Assembly (NCBI GenBank): GCA_028622995.1
Contig: JAJQJQ010000004.1
Coordinates: 5,456,001 to 5,520,000, forward strand
Length of the DNA: 64,000 nt
Direction of reading: 5' to 3'
DNA from: Panagrolaimus kolymaensis
Taxonomy: Eukaryota; Nematoda; Chromadorea; Rhabditida; Panagrolaimidae
Shown here piece by piece: positions 1 to 12,046 of this stretch. Every line of letters begins with the position of its first letter. The first letter of the stretch is position 1. Below the pieces are notes generated by a model. That model was given only the letters and a program-made list of their open reading frames with translations, did not search any database and had not been told where the DNA came from. The position numbers and the translations under genes are program-made.

Positions 1-138
1 AATGAGAAAATTTCATTCGAGTGAAAACAACAAAAAAATTGAATCCATAGTCATTTTGCATTCTTCATTCATTCAACAACAACGACGACAAAAAGAAAAC
101 AGAAATTTTCAAAGTTTGGTGTTCAAAGAAATTAAACC
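1..138. other. upstream region of the phosphatase gene
   Basis: AT-rich leader before the first ATG at 139, with CAACAACAACGACGAC simple sequence near 75-90. No start codon in good context and no recognisable TATA box was seen. It is probably promoter plus 5' UTR. Confidence 0.4.
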
Positions 139-2288
139 ATGACAAAGAAAGGTGGAGGCAAATCCAAAGTTGAACGTGATAATAAAGAACCAACAAAAAA
201 TGCTAAAACATCTAGAGCAGCCAAAGATAAAGATAAAGACAACAAACATGCAACACCAGGTAAAAATGCTGATGGATCTCCAACGGTAAGCTTCTTTTTT
301 TGTTACTAAAAACTTTTATAATTTACCTATGTTTATTATGTTTTAGGCGGCAGGACTTGCAACAATGGTAAAAAATCTTCGAAAAAAGCAATTAACTCGT
401 GAAGATACTTGTGGAGTTGAGGTTGGTGGTGGTGCTAGTGTAAATGTTGCTGAAGGTGGTGGTGGTGATGGATCAAAGAATGATAAAAAGAGTGTAAAAG
501 GTGGTAAAAAAGAAAAGGAACTTCTAAGTAAGACAACTAATAAAAAAAAGAAATCACAACATCATAAAAAGAATCGAACTCAAAGAACTGAAGAACGAAC
601 AGAGGAAACGGTAGTTGAAACAGGCAGTCATCGTGAAAAGGATAATAACAACAATAATAATAATGGTAATAATCCTGGAAGAGTACGAAATGTTCCAACA
701 TCTAAAGCTCAAATTGATAATTATAATCAATTCATGATAGTAAGTTTTTTTTGTACCCCATCTTGCTTTGAACGAAGACATACAGCACTTTGGCATTCAT
801 AAATATCCTTTTCGTGTTACTTTCATGATCCTTAAAATTTACAAATCTCTCATTTTATTTATTTTTTAGGAAGCCTGCAACGTTAGCGTAAATGGAATTA
901 TAAAACAGTTCAATGATTTTTTAAAAGCCTTTGTTCCACCTGGTGCTACTACCAAAGCCTTTGAGAAACATGTTGATAAAAATCGTTACAAAGATGTAAG
1001 TTTTATCTTTCTCTTTTTTTCTTTAGCTATTTCATGGTTAATTTTTGTTTTATAGGTCATCTGCTTAGATCAAACTCGAATCATATTGAAAGGTAAACCT
1101 GGTGAAAATGATTATGTTCATGCTAATATTGTTGATGGTGAACCTTTATGTAACAAATTTATCGCATGCCAAGGACCTGTAAGTTTACTTATGTTAGTTT
1201 CAGATTTCTCAAAATAACAAATCCACCTTTTTCAGTTACATAATACAACGTATGATTTTTGGAGAATGGTTGTACAAGAAAAATCACAAAATATTTTTAT
1301 GTTATGTCAAACAATTGAAATGGATAAAGAAAAGTATGTTTGAACATTGAAGGATTTTTTGATCTTGCATTGAGACAGAAAACATTTTGAGAGTGTATTA
1401 AACTTTTTTTTTACTTTTCAGATGTCATCAATACTGGCCGAAAGATAAAGGATGTGCAATGACATTTAAAGATATTGGAATAAGAAATATTGAAGTTGAT
1501 AAAGTATCCGATAATACATCAGTAATATCCACGCTTCAAATATCTTTGGGTGGTAAAGAATCATTCTCATTGAAACATTATCATTGGCAATCATGGCCTG
1601 ATCGATCTGGTAAACTTTTCTTTCAAACTTTAAAATCAATGATCAACTAATTCTTTCTTTTAGTTCCACAATCAATTTTGGCACCATTCCGTTTATTAAA
1701 AATCGCAAGAACCTCAAAAACACCTACAATTATTCATTGTTCAGCAGGTGTAGGTAGAACTGGAGCTGTTATTGGAATCGAATTAGCCCTTCAACATATA
1801 CTTACTGGAAAACCAATGAATATGACTCAAGTTGTTCAAGAATTAAGAATGAAAAGGATGCACTGTGTTCAAACTGATATGCAGGTAATAATCTTTTTTA
1901 TATCATTGCCAAAAGCTGATCGCCATTTATTTTTTAGCTCGTTTACATGTATCGATGTTTAATTGCTTATGCTGAAGTGTCAGGTTTACTCAAGAACAAT
2001 GCAGAATTGGATGCTCGAACAAAATTATTTATCCGTGATTATGATGCTTTAATAGCTGAAAGATTAACTGGTCCTTCAAATTCTCCTCCAAAACTTCCAA
2101 CATATGCTGTTCATCCATCAAAAGAACATTTAATTCAACATGCTCCAAATCAATCATCACCAAGTAATCCATCACCTGCTCAATCGCCTCATGGTACTCC
2201 ATTTAAACCTCAAATTGAACATTTACCTCCTGGTTCTGCTCCTGCTAAAGTATCTGCCGAACTTCCACCAAAATCTGATTATTTTTAA
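139..2288 (+). CDS. protein tyrosine phosphatase (non-receptor, classical)
   Basis: Eight exons: 139-285, 347-739, 870-995, 1056-1178, 1236-1333, 1422-1609, 1664-1884 and 1938-2288. They sum to 549 codons (548 aa). Residues 1-180 are a Lys/Asn/Gly-rich, low-complexity and very basic region. The rest is a complete classical PTP domain that hydrolyses phosphotyrosine. It shows the KCHQYWP segment, the WPD loop (W354-P355-D356, general acid), the signature HCSAGVGRTG with nucleophile Cys384 and Arg390, and the late QTDMQ segment. The tail is Pro/Ser-rich and ends SDYF. No signal peptide or membrane segment is seen, so a soluble enzyme is expected. Catalytic residues are intact. Nematodes carry a large family of such PTPs, many expressed in the male germ line; that assignment is inference. 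An AATAAA signal lies at 2304-2309. Confidence 0.93.
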
Positions 2289-2601
2289 TTTACAAAAATC
2301 TTGAATAAATTTTGTTTTCATACCTTATAAAGTTATCGTTCTTTTCCTTCACAAAAGGTGTTGGAAAAACTTCAAAAGATTCCAACTTGTGGAAAGCAAC
2401 ATTTATATATGTTCTTCCTTTAGAGATAATTTAAAGTTTGCTAGTAGTACACATTGAAAAAATATTTTTTATAAAACAAAAAGTAAAAAAAGAGCATATT
2501 ATTAACAAACAATAAATAAAACAGGAATACAAAAGCACCAGTTTTGAATTGAGCGATGAAAAGACCACAAGTTCCGATAACCATCAAGGAGCAATCTCCA
2601 C

Positions 2602-3519
2602 TTAATAAACAGGAGGTTTCAAGAGCCAGCTGAAAAATTATTACACGATTAATAGACCACAGAGTAATGTAAAAAACATACGTATTGTAATATTCAAATC
2701 TTCGGCTAGGATGTCTTTCAGCTCGGTCCATATCATCACAGCTTCTGATATCATGAGCTTTTGTTGCAGGTCGGAAGCAGAACAAGCATTGATAATATTT
2801 GCAGTGTTGGCATGCGAAAAAGCGCACAGAATCAGGTACAACAGCGCGACAGCCGCATTTGCAACAGCTAAATGTAAATAAAAAATTAAAATGAATTTTA
2901 AAAAAAACAACGACATACAATGTGAATTTCTCATGAGGATTTTCAGCACAGTATGCATCAACGCTGATATGAGCGACCGTGGCATGAACAGGTTCGTCCA
3001 ATTCTGGAGGAATAAGATGGTGGAGTTCAGCTGAAAAAGAATAAATAGAGAATGGAATGATAGTAGCTCAAAAAAACTATAACTTACACAAGCGAAAAAC
3101 GTTATTACAACCAGGAGCAACACAAGCAAAACCAATGCCATTTCCAGCAATATGTTCAGTATGTTCGGTGTCATATTCAGCTACCTTTGGAACACATCGA
3201 GCACAAAGACGATGAGCAGTTGCAGATGGATCAATGGTCAAGTTTTCAATTTGTTCGTTTACATTACCAACAAAAGTGCATTTGACATATTCTTCAGATT
3301 CTTTTATACTTTCTTCACATTTAATGCACTTATGACCATCTTCAGTTTCAGTATTACCAGTTGGTGCGATGACATCATTGATATCTTCATAACCTTCAAG
3401 ACCGCAGTCTTCATCTTCACCCATGGACATATTCAGCATTGAATCTGAAAAAAAGATTGATTTAAAAGTGAAGGATAAAAGCATAAATATTAACCTCTAT
3501 TTTCGGAAACATCAGCCAT
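2602..3519 (-). CDS. cysteine-rich IBR/RBR-like zinc-binding protein
   Basis: Exons on the minus strand: 3495-3519, 3088-3444, 2919-3030, 2682-2867 and a last exon from 2629. The protein opens MADVSENRG. It has three Cys clusters: CIKCEESIKE...C, then LCARCVPK...C with a following CxxxC (CVAPGCNNVF), then CCKCGC...CQHCKYYQCLFCFRPA with a later Cys. The CxxC spacing and the paired CQHC/CLFC ends resemble the in-between-RING fold of RBR-type ubiquitin ligases, but no catalytic RING2 could be proven. The C-terminus is uncertain. With the splice chosen here it stops at 2602 (ending in PPVY). Another frame over the same bases runs on to 2441 and is strongly hydrophobic. It is convergent with the phosphatase gene. 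Function unknown. Confidence 0.68.
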
Positions 3520-4090
3520 GGTTGATCAATACGATGTTCAGTATGCGAAAGCAAAAACGATGAAAAAAAGCTTTGTTGAAAGAACGTAAAATCTAAAACG
3601 CCTTTGGTTTATGAAAAGCGTCAAAATCAAAAAATTGCAAGAACGAAGCAAATAAAATTACAGTATCACGCACGAATAAAAATGTAAATAATTCCATTTA
3701 AGAGTCCAACACTTTTTGAAATATTAAAATTTTGCGGTTAAATCTCAAAGGCTTGATTTTTAGCACAAAAGTAATAAACCATGCATTTTAAAACTTTTGG
3801 TGCTTAAAGTTTTTTTTTTGCAAAAGGCTATCTACCGATGAATCTTGCTTTTATAAAATCATATAAAAGTGAAAGCTGGACTTATTTGATCAGAAAGGAA
3901 TGCTTTAATGTTTGCCAAACTTGTTCCAATAATTACGAAAATGCTATAAATTTATTGTCAAAAAGAAAAAACAAATGAGAAAACTAAATCAAAAACACAA
4001 TATTATTACACAGAAACAATAACTAATAAATGGTTATAACAAATAACAAAAACCCGTAGTTACAAAAATAAAACAAAAGAAAGATTGATG
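3520..4090. other. intergenic, no gene seen
   Basis: About 570 bp of AT-rich DNA between the start of the Cys-rich gene and the 3' end of ORC1, both on the minus strand. No open frame with coding character, RNA gene or repeat was recognised. It should hold the promoter of the Cys-rich gene and the 3' UTR of ORC1. Confidence 0.4.
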
Positions 4091-6942
4091 TTAGTTTTCT
4101 CCAGTTAAATGCGCTTGTCTTAGTAAAGAATCAATTTCATCCATAGACATTTTGAGTTGAATTCGACGTGTGACGAGGCCATAAGATTTCACATCAATAT
4201 AACCCATCCTGAAAAAAAGTAAAAGTTAATAAGCATTCTTCCATATTTGCCCCAAACAATGTAAGCCAAAAGAAATAAGTAAAATCGATGACATGGTTTC
4301 AAAATGTTTTAACTAACTAAAAATAAAAACTTACGTTTGAAGTGAAGATAATAATCCAGTAGCTGGGCACATTTCCATAGGTTCCACAGCTTGTGCAACA
4401 CAGTTTCTTCGATAACCTTCATAAACCGAAAAGAAATCCAATTCTTCAAGAGATGTTGCACGAACTTCTTGAATGATTGAACGAAGTAAGCATTCTTGAT
4501 GAAAGGAAAGTGACTTCGTAAACATAAGAGGTAATGATTGTAAACCTTCTTTGATTGCAGCTTGAATCTAAAATTTAAAAGTATTGAATGAAATGAAACA
4601 AGAAAATTATGAATAAACTTACGTGTTTGTTAGTTAATTCTTTAGCATCTTGTTCAACAGCAATTTCAATAGCACGTCGAATAAATTCTAACGCTTTACG
4701 AAGATCACCAGAGACAGCAGCAACTTTACGAGAAACTAATCCAAATACTTCTTTGTTTGATGAAATTTTTGATTGTTTAACTCGATAATTGAGAATCTCT
4801 TCGATTTCTTTAAAGTTGTAAGGTTGAAATGTTATTCGATTATAACCCTAAAAATAAAATCATTAGAAAGCTTAAGACCAAAAAAAATTCATACCAATCG
4901 ACTTGAAACACGTTGCTTTAAAACTCTTTCAGGTAAATCCAAAGTATTTGCAATTCCAATAACCACAAGTTTAGCTTCTTTAGTTGAGGCCCAATCAAAA
5001 ATATCATATACAACATCTTGAGATTTGGTACAAAGCATATCCAATTCATCAACAACCAAGAGAATGAAATCACGATTTTTATCATGGACGTTAAATATCT
5101 TTGACAATTTTTCTCTTGCAGTTTTAGGCGCAATTGATCGATTTGAAGGAAAAAGAGCACTGTAGATTTCAGAGAACACATGTTGAGGTTTAACCAATTC
5201 AAGACCATTGACATAAACATGATTGAACTTCGTCTTGGATTTCTTTTGGAGCTTTTGAATTACTTTGGTTACACAAGCTGTCTTTCCAGTACCAGGAACA
5301 CCACTAATATAAATGGAACGATTGTGAACAGAGCTCTTTGGACCAATAGCTTGTTTAATAAACGATTCAATTTCTTTACATTGTTCTTCACGTTTGAGGA
5401 GGACATCAGGTAGAGCAGAAGTGTGAAAAGCTTCATAAATTTTCATTAATGGATTAGTTTCACGCTGAAAAGTTAAAAGGAATAATGAATTATAACAAAG
5501 AAGAACTTACTTTTGTTCGAAGTCCTGCTCTACGAGTGGCTGTTTCTTTCAAGCATTCGAGATCCAATTTGGAAATAGGTTCAATTAGTATCCTCATCTT
5601 CGACGTCTGAAAAATGAATTCGATAATTAAAAATAAATGGTTGAGAAACACGTGAAAAAGGAAACAACAAAGACAAGATTCAAAAAAAGGGTAATGTTGT
5701 TGGATTCTAAAGGAAGCAACTGAAAAAATTCGGAAAGAGTGAAAGCGTTTTTGAATCCTCGCTAATTTTATTTCATGGATTTGGCAAAGAGTTGTAAGAG
5801 CCGGGTTTTCAGAAAGTCTTTGAATTTTAGGCTCATCAACTCATGATCATGACTGCTGCAATGTTTGAAAGACTAATAAAATAATTACAACTTACTGGTG
5901 GTTCTTCAACAAATGTTTCAACTTCACAAATTTTTCCTCTCGAAGCTTTTGGTGTTTTTTTTTCTTTTGAAACTATCGTATCATAATCATCATCTTCACT
6001 TGTGGTATCAGAAATATTATTATTATAATCCTCCTCATTAAATTCCTCTTCTAATCCAAATGACGGCTCATAATTATTATCATCACTTTCACTTTGATAT
6101 TCATCTTCTAAACCTCCACCTAAATTTTTCATTGGAATTGAAGGTTTTCTTTTTTGAGGTGTAATGGATTGAGTTCGTTTTAAAGAAACTTTTAACGGTG
6201 TCTTTGTTTCAATTTTATTTTTAAAATCATCATTATCATTTTCTTTATCGTTTTTTATGTTTATTGGTTTAGTTGAACGCCGCCTTTCTATTTTCTTTTG
6301 CTCCAGCTTTGCTGGGGCTGGAAGAGATCGACGCTTTGGAGGTGAACCTTTATATCGATAATTTGCATCATCTGAATCACTATCGAGGTTAAATGCATAT
6401 GCATCGCGTGTTCGTTTTTGTGGTGAAGAATTTTGAGTATTATAAAGTGGGGCAGCAGCGGATAAACGAGGAGATGATCGTGTCTTTGATGAAAATAATT
6501 CTGGCGGCGCATTTTCATTATCCATAAAATTAATTATTTGATTATTACATTCTCCAAATGGTAATCGTTTCTTTGCAGAAGATTTATTTCTCGTAGAACT
6601 CTTTTGCTTTTTAGAATAATAATTTTCTTCATCTCGATAATTTTCTTTATCTGATCCTCCATTTATTGGACTTCTTCCTCCACTTTGACGAGCTGGAGAA
6701 TATATGCTTAACTAAAACCACAGAAATTAAAGTTAAAAATTTTTTTAACGCATTAATTAATAGGAACCTTACATTATCAAATTTACATAACAATGGAGTT
6801 GTTTGGCCTTTTCGAGGTGGAGTTAATTCATTTAAAGCTTTAGTTTTTGCTTTACGAGGCTGAAAAAAAAATAAAGCTATGGGATTCTAAGTGATTAACA
6901 AAGACAACAACGTTAATAACATACTGTTCCATATCGAGTCAT
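4091..6942 (-). CDS. orc-1: origin recognition complex subunit 1 (AAA+ ATPase)
   Basis: Eight exons on the minus strand: 6925-6942, 6773-6859, 5896-6711, 5511-5606, 4895-5464, 4623-4847, 4335-4567 and 4091-4208, giving 721 codons (720 aa). ORC1 binds replication origins and, with CDC6, loads the MCM helicase. Residues 1 to about 310 are Ser/Lys/Asp/Glu-rich and predicted disordered. The AAA+ module follows: the lead-in ALPDVLLKREEQ, Walker A GVPGTGKT (394-401), Walker B FILLVVDELD (D478, E479), a sensor region near KLVVIGIANTLDLPERV and the arginine-rich LKQRVSSRL. The C-terminal winged-helix region ends at LTGEN. No BAH domain is seen at the N-terminus, which is instead disordered. The start ATG at 6942 is in a short 6-codon exon joined in frame. 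Confidence 0.93.
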
Positions 6943-7494
6943 TTTTATATGGGATTATAATTGATAGTTGTTAATTAAACAAAATAATGGAATAATATGT
7001 ATTATTTGATTCGAAGTAAAAAAACAAATGGTAATTGATTCAAAAAAAATATGAAGGAATGTGAGTAAAATAAAAAATGCGCGTATTTTGTGTGCTTTTT
7101 TTGAACAACAACATTACCGCCCATTTTTATTTTTCGTTTTGAAAGGATGTGAACTTCTTCGAAGGGCTTTTTTTCTTCTTCTCGACAAAGTATTCAAAGT
7201 AAAGATTTCCAAGTCTTTTTCTAACTTCAATGATTTCATGTAAAAGTTTGAATGTTTTTTATTTTTTTTGCCATGTCAGAATTTCAGTTTATCGTCTTAT
7301 TACACACTTGATTCAGATTCCAAAGTATTAATTAATCTATTAGTTTTTAAATTACAAAATAACCTTTTGAAAAATTTACTCCTAAAATTTCTGTTATGCC
7401 TTATGCTAATTTTTCCTTTATTTTTATTTTTTTCCAAATCTTTTACGCGTTTTCACTTTTTCTTCTCTCGTTTATCACAAGCATCATTTTCAAA
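6943..7494. other. divergent promoter region
   Basis: About 550 bp between the ORC1 start (minus) and the start of the membrane-protein gene (plus). AT-rich, T-tract dense. An upstream in-frame ATG at 7396 would extend the downstream protein by 33 residues. No repeat or RNA gene was recognised. Confidence 0.4.
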
Positions 7495-9422
7495 ATGTTT
7501 TCGTGCTTTCGAATGGTTGCTCCTTGGACATTTTTAACTTTGATATTATTTTTTAAGGTTACTAATGTATCAACAGATATTCCTGATACTGAAAAGAATA
7601 TTGGTAATGATGCTGTTGATGGAGAATATTTGGAATCGTGTTCAATGGCAAATTTACTTATTGCAACTCGTCAATACAAAGATGGTGGTCGATATGCTTA
7701 TGGTTTAACTGTGGATTGCATATTCTTTTGGTTTGATCTCTTACAATATGAAACGATTGAAAAAGCTCTAGATTATGTAAGTTTTTCACTTTTGTTTCCT
7801 CTTCTTATGCAAAGTTACTCTATTCCTAATCAAACTTATCTATTTATAGTTTCAAAATCAATGGGATATAGATGATATCACTAAACTCAAAACACTATGT
7901 CCTGTGGATATGTTCAACATTCGCTATGTTTCACAAGGTAAAGCACCTTACTTTGAAATCATTGATCTTCAGTCTGGCTCTCTTCAACAAGTCGAAATTG
8001 ATAAGAATAGAAGGCTTTCATTTTATCATTTTTCACCGTCAACACGTATCGATAAAAATGGCTGGAAATTTGCTCGTAGTGGTTGGACAGGTTTTCATCA
8101 AGATCTTCTCATTCATGCAAAACCAAAAAAGAATCAAAACATTGTGAGTTTTAATGGTTGAACGATTTGTGATTATGTATTATGTTTGTTGCTTTTTTAG
8201 GGAAAGATGGAAGTCAAAACATTCGTTCGATCGACCAATGAAAGAGTTCCTGGTGGTTGTATAATGCAAAGTTTCCACGATCACCTATTGTTTCAAATGG
8301 TTCCTCTCGTTGGTAAAGAAGCTGCAAATTTAACCAAGTTTTTTGAAAAAGGATGGCCAAGTAAAGATGAAGATAAGCAGTAAGCTTTTTCTTAGGTTTA
8401 TAGTCTCTTAACTAAAGGAGTTTCATGCCATGTTTCAACTAATTCATCTTCCTTTTTTTAGTTATGCTGCTAAATATTACTTCTTCGGAATCTTGAGTGT
8501 ACTCGTTGTTGCTTGCATATCATTTTTCGGATGTTTGGGTCTCATTGTATGGAAGCTGCTTGACTATTTCAAAATGGAAGCTAAACGACGTGAAATCGAA
8601 AAATTTGTGGTTGAATGTTATGTTGAAAAACTTGAGAAATTTACTAAAGCAACCCAAGCTTCTAAAAAGAAATCAAAAAAGTTGAATAAGAAAAAAAAGA
8701 AGATATCGAAAAGCCGCAAAAGTGTAAGCAGCTATCACCATCGTCGCCGTTATTATTCTGATCCTGAACTTCCTCATGGTTCAAAGATTCTTCCAATACC
8801 AGATGAAAAAGATTTCTTCGCTTCGGATAAAAAGAAACTAGAACCCAAACATAAAACAACTCAACGTGCTCCTTCAAAAGGATCCAATGCTTCTGTTTGC
8901 AGCCTTCGAAGTTTAACTCAATCGTAAGTTTACTTTTTTTGATAGTGCTATTAGTTAATGAATTGTTTTTTTAGGGTTGATGATTCTCTTGATTGGACAT
9001 CTAAGGGTGTACCTATGTCAAAGCGAAAGCAAGCTTATAAACAACAAAAACAAGACAAAATGAAAGATGAAGATGAAGCTTATAAACTTGGCATGAATGT
9101 TTCAAGTTATCGTCGAAAACGTAAACAACAACGACATGGTTTTACTGAAGACTCCACTCAAGGAACAAAACATCAAGCATCTGATAATCGAATGGGAGCT
9201 GGTACACCAAAGGCAAAAACTCCAACATCGTCTAAAATGCATAAAAGTCGTTCATCAACAATTGAAAGTAAAAAAGATCAACAACATGCTACAAAAGAAC
9301 CTAAATCTGGTGGTGGTAATAGTGTTCAACAAGTTAAAAATGATGTTAACCCTTATGGCTCTATGATTGTTCCTGCATCAGCTGATCCTCTTTCAAATCC
9401 ACAAAAGCCTAAGAAAAAATAA
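7495..9422 (+). CDS. single-pass type I membrane protein, unknown function
   Basis: Five exons: 7495-7776, 7850-8143, 8201-8379, 8462-8923 and 8975-9422, giving 555 codons (554 aa). The N-terminus is hydrophobic (MVAPWTFLTLILFF), a likely signal peptide. An extracellular region of about 230 residues with several Cys follows. One transmembrane helix lies near residues 260-283 (FFGILSVLVVACISFFGC). The cytoplasmic tail of about 270 residues is extremely basic and Ser-rich, with runs of Lys (KKKSKKLNKKKKKISKSRK) and many short SK/KS motifs. I do not recognise the family. ATG choices are 7396, 7495 and 7513; 7495 and 7513 give the better signal peptide. AATAAA lies at 9461-9466. A surface receptor or adhesion role is possible but unproven. 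Confidence 0.85.
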
Positions 9423-9726
9423 TTTTTGTGTTTGTATTGCTTTTGTATTATGTATGTAAAAATAAAGTTTTATTAATATTTTATCAAACGTGAAATTTTT
9501 TGTTTTACTTTATTTCTTACTTTTTGTGAAAGTCGTTTATTGAAAGATACAAATGGCTTCAATCAATACCAATAAAAAAGTTGTGGCTTGTAAGATATAG
9601 TAAAGGAGCTACCGTAGCTTGTGGCATGAGCGTATCACCAAATTAGTAATAAATAAAAGTAAAAAAATTATGATACATACATAAGAATGTTTTTATAAAA
9701 GCATTTATTAAACATGTAAATAAAAA

Positions 9727-10811
9727 TCAAACTTTGGTAGTGAATTCCTCAATAAAAGCCAACAAATATCTTTTGATACAATTTGGTGCTTTTTTACAAG
9801 ATTTAGTTATTTCAGGTAAAAGGCTTTTATCTATGGAACCAATTGTCAAAGGCAAAATAAGTGCTGCTTTTGCATATGATTCATTCCATGGAACACTTTC
9901 TGTTTCATTAATTTTAATTACACCTTTTGAACTTGACCAAATAATGGCAGGAGGAACAATTGGCTCAGTAATTCGTTGACACATTAGTACAATGAATTCA
10001 CGAATTTCTGGGTAAACATAATCAAGATTTGAGAGTTCTTTGGCTGTTTGGATTGCTTCTTGACGGACAACATTCTCATCCACATATGAAAGTTCCAACA
10101 AAACTTTAATGAAATCATATCTTTGTCGATTTCGAGTTAGAATAAGTTCACGTAATATTACCATGCTGAAAGCAGAGGTTTCTGGATCAGCACAAGCTTT
10201 TCGAATGATGTGAAGAGCATTGGGAGTTATAATAGGGGCTTCTAAGAATATTCTATGGAAGAGTCTAAAATTATCGCGAACGATGAATAAGCACAAAAAG
10301 AATGGTAAAAACTTTACGTATCATTATGAAGATTTTGTTCAAATAATCGAGCCAAAGCATTTACCATTACGGTATCATAACGAGCATTATTTTCAGCTTC
10401 AAAGAATATACAAGCTTCTTCTGAATCTTTTACACAACAACTAAATCCTTTTGATTGATCATAAAGTTCTGTTAACCAAAGTAAAATTAAATTTCCTCGA
10501 GTTTTTGGATTTTCAAGAATAAACTTCAGTAATTTTTCTTCCAAATCCGGCGTAATATCACAATATAATCTTGTTACAATAAAAATAAGAGTTTTAAAAA
10601 GATTTTGACGTTGTTTTGGATGATGAATTAATGATTCATTATTTAAAATTCGTTGAAAAATATGTTGACGAAGTTTACGTGATTCTTTTTCATTAAATGG
10701 TTTTTGACTTTCATGATAAATATCTTCTCCACCACCAACAACAACAGCACGTGGTGGTAATTTTCTTTTAAATGGATATGGTAAAGTTAGATTTTGTTGA
10801 GATTTCTGCAT
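9727..10811 (-). CDS. symplekin-like fragment (stand-alone central/C-terminal module)
   Basis: Two exons, 10318-10811 and 9727-10264, giving 344 codons (343 aa). The reading matches, from memory of the family, the C-terminal half of symplekin, the scaffold of the mRNA 3'-end cleavage and polyadenylation and histone pre-mRNA machinery. Diagnostic stretches are APIITPNALHIIRKAC, the helical-repeat segment RQRYDFIKVLLELS, VPWNESYAKAALILPL and an IKRYLLAFIEE segment near the end. Full symplekin is over 1,000 residues. Here both the N-terminal HEAT region that binds Ssu72 and the extreme C-terminus are absent, and the frame ends cleanly at TGA. The first ATG is 10811; the frame extends upstream to about 10904 without another ATG. 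It is intact and spliced, so it could be an expressed fragment or a young partial duplicate. Confidence 0.75.
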
Positions 10812-11071
10812 ATCTATCTTTCTGATTGATTTTTGTAATTCCAAAAAAATTGTAAAAATGAATGATGATTGCCCAATAAAAAAAATTGTGGTCGCTAATA
10901 ACAACTATTCGCTTTAAGATATATTTTGTTTTTTGTTTCATAGAAGCCTTTTTACGATTGCCATGGAAAAAAAAAAGTTTTATTGTTCTTCAAAAATTTG
11001 AAAACTTGTATTTATTTATAAAATCGTGCCTTTAGCTTTTATAATTTTACAAACAAAATCAACTAACAGCA

Positions 11072-11834
11072 ATGGAATCAAAACAATGGTGTGTTATTGC
11101 ATGCGAAGAAGCGATGCATAGCATTATTGAAGCTGAAAAACTTGTTCAAGTAAGTTTTTTTTAACTTTCTTCATTATTACGAATTCATTAAACTTATATA
11201 AATTTTTTAGCAAGGTCATAATGATGCATTTGATAAGCTCAAAACTTCTATGATTGACATATTTCGTGGATTAACAGTTAAAATTTCTGAAATTGAAGAA
11301 GATCGACGCCAAAAATTACAAAATATTTCCCAAGCCCTTGCTAATGAAAATTCAAATGAAAATGTTAGTCATTTGAATTTTCATTAGTTTGATTATTCAC
11401 ATTTTTTAATATTCTTTTTTTACAGGGTGGTCCGGGTGCTGCTTTATTGAAAGAGAATATGAAACAATTACAAAAGGATAAATCTTTTCTGGAAGATAGG
11501 CTCAAAGTAATTTTTTGTTTGTTTGTTATCTTTTCACTTACATTAACACATTCATTTTTTAGGGTTTCACAAAGGATATTCATCAATTTAAAAATGAAAT
11601 AGATGATTCAAGAGCTGCTGCAAAAGCTGCAATATGTGATCAATGTGGTACTAAACCTGTAAGAAGCTCTAAAAAAATTTGTTGTTCACTAATATGTGCA
11701 TATGTTTTTTTCAGAAAGATGCTCTGTTCCTTCCATGCAATCATTTTATTTATTGTGAAACTTGCTCCGATGATATGAAAGATTGTACATATTGTGGAGG
11801 AAAAATTGCTGATCGAATTATTGTTGAATTTTGA
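11072..11834 (+). CDS. small RING-finger protein with helical N-terminus
   Basis: Five exons: 11072-11149, 11211-11363, 11426-11506, 11563-11658 and 11715-11834, giving 176 codons (175 aa). Residues 1 to about 125 are mostly charged, Lys/Glu-rich and likely coiled coil. A C3HC4-like RING follows from residue 129: CDQC, then CNHFIYCETC, then CTYCGG. RING fingers usually act as E3 ubiquitin ligases that bind an E2; that role is inferred. The C-terminus ends soon after the ring (IIVEF), as in many small nematode RING proteins. The next gene starts about 210 bp downstream on the same strand and also ends in a RING, so the two may be a co-transcribed or duplicated pair. Confidence 0.85.
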
Positions 11835-12046
11835 ATTTACGCTTGTTTGTGTTTCTTGCGCTTTGCTTGTATTTCTTTAGATTGTTTTTAATTTTCCAAT
11901 GTTTTTTCATTCCTTTTTTAATATGTATATATAAAGTTTTAAAACACCATTATCATTCTGTTTCCGCATTAACCAAATGTTGTAATCAATGTTTATATTT
12001 TTCTTTAATTAGAAAACATGTATCTTGTAAATCCAAAATTTTAGCG

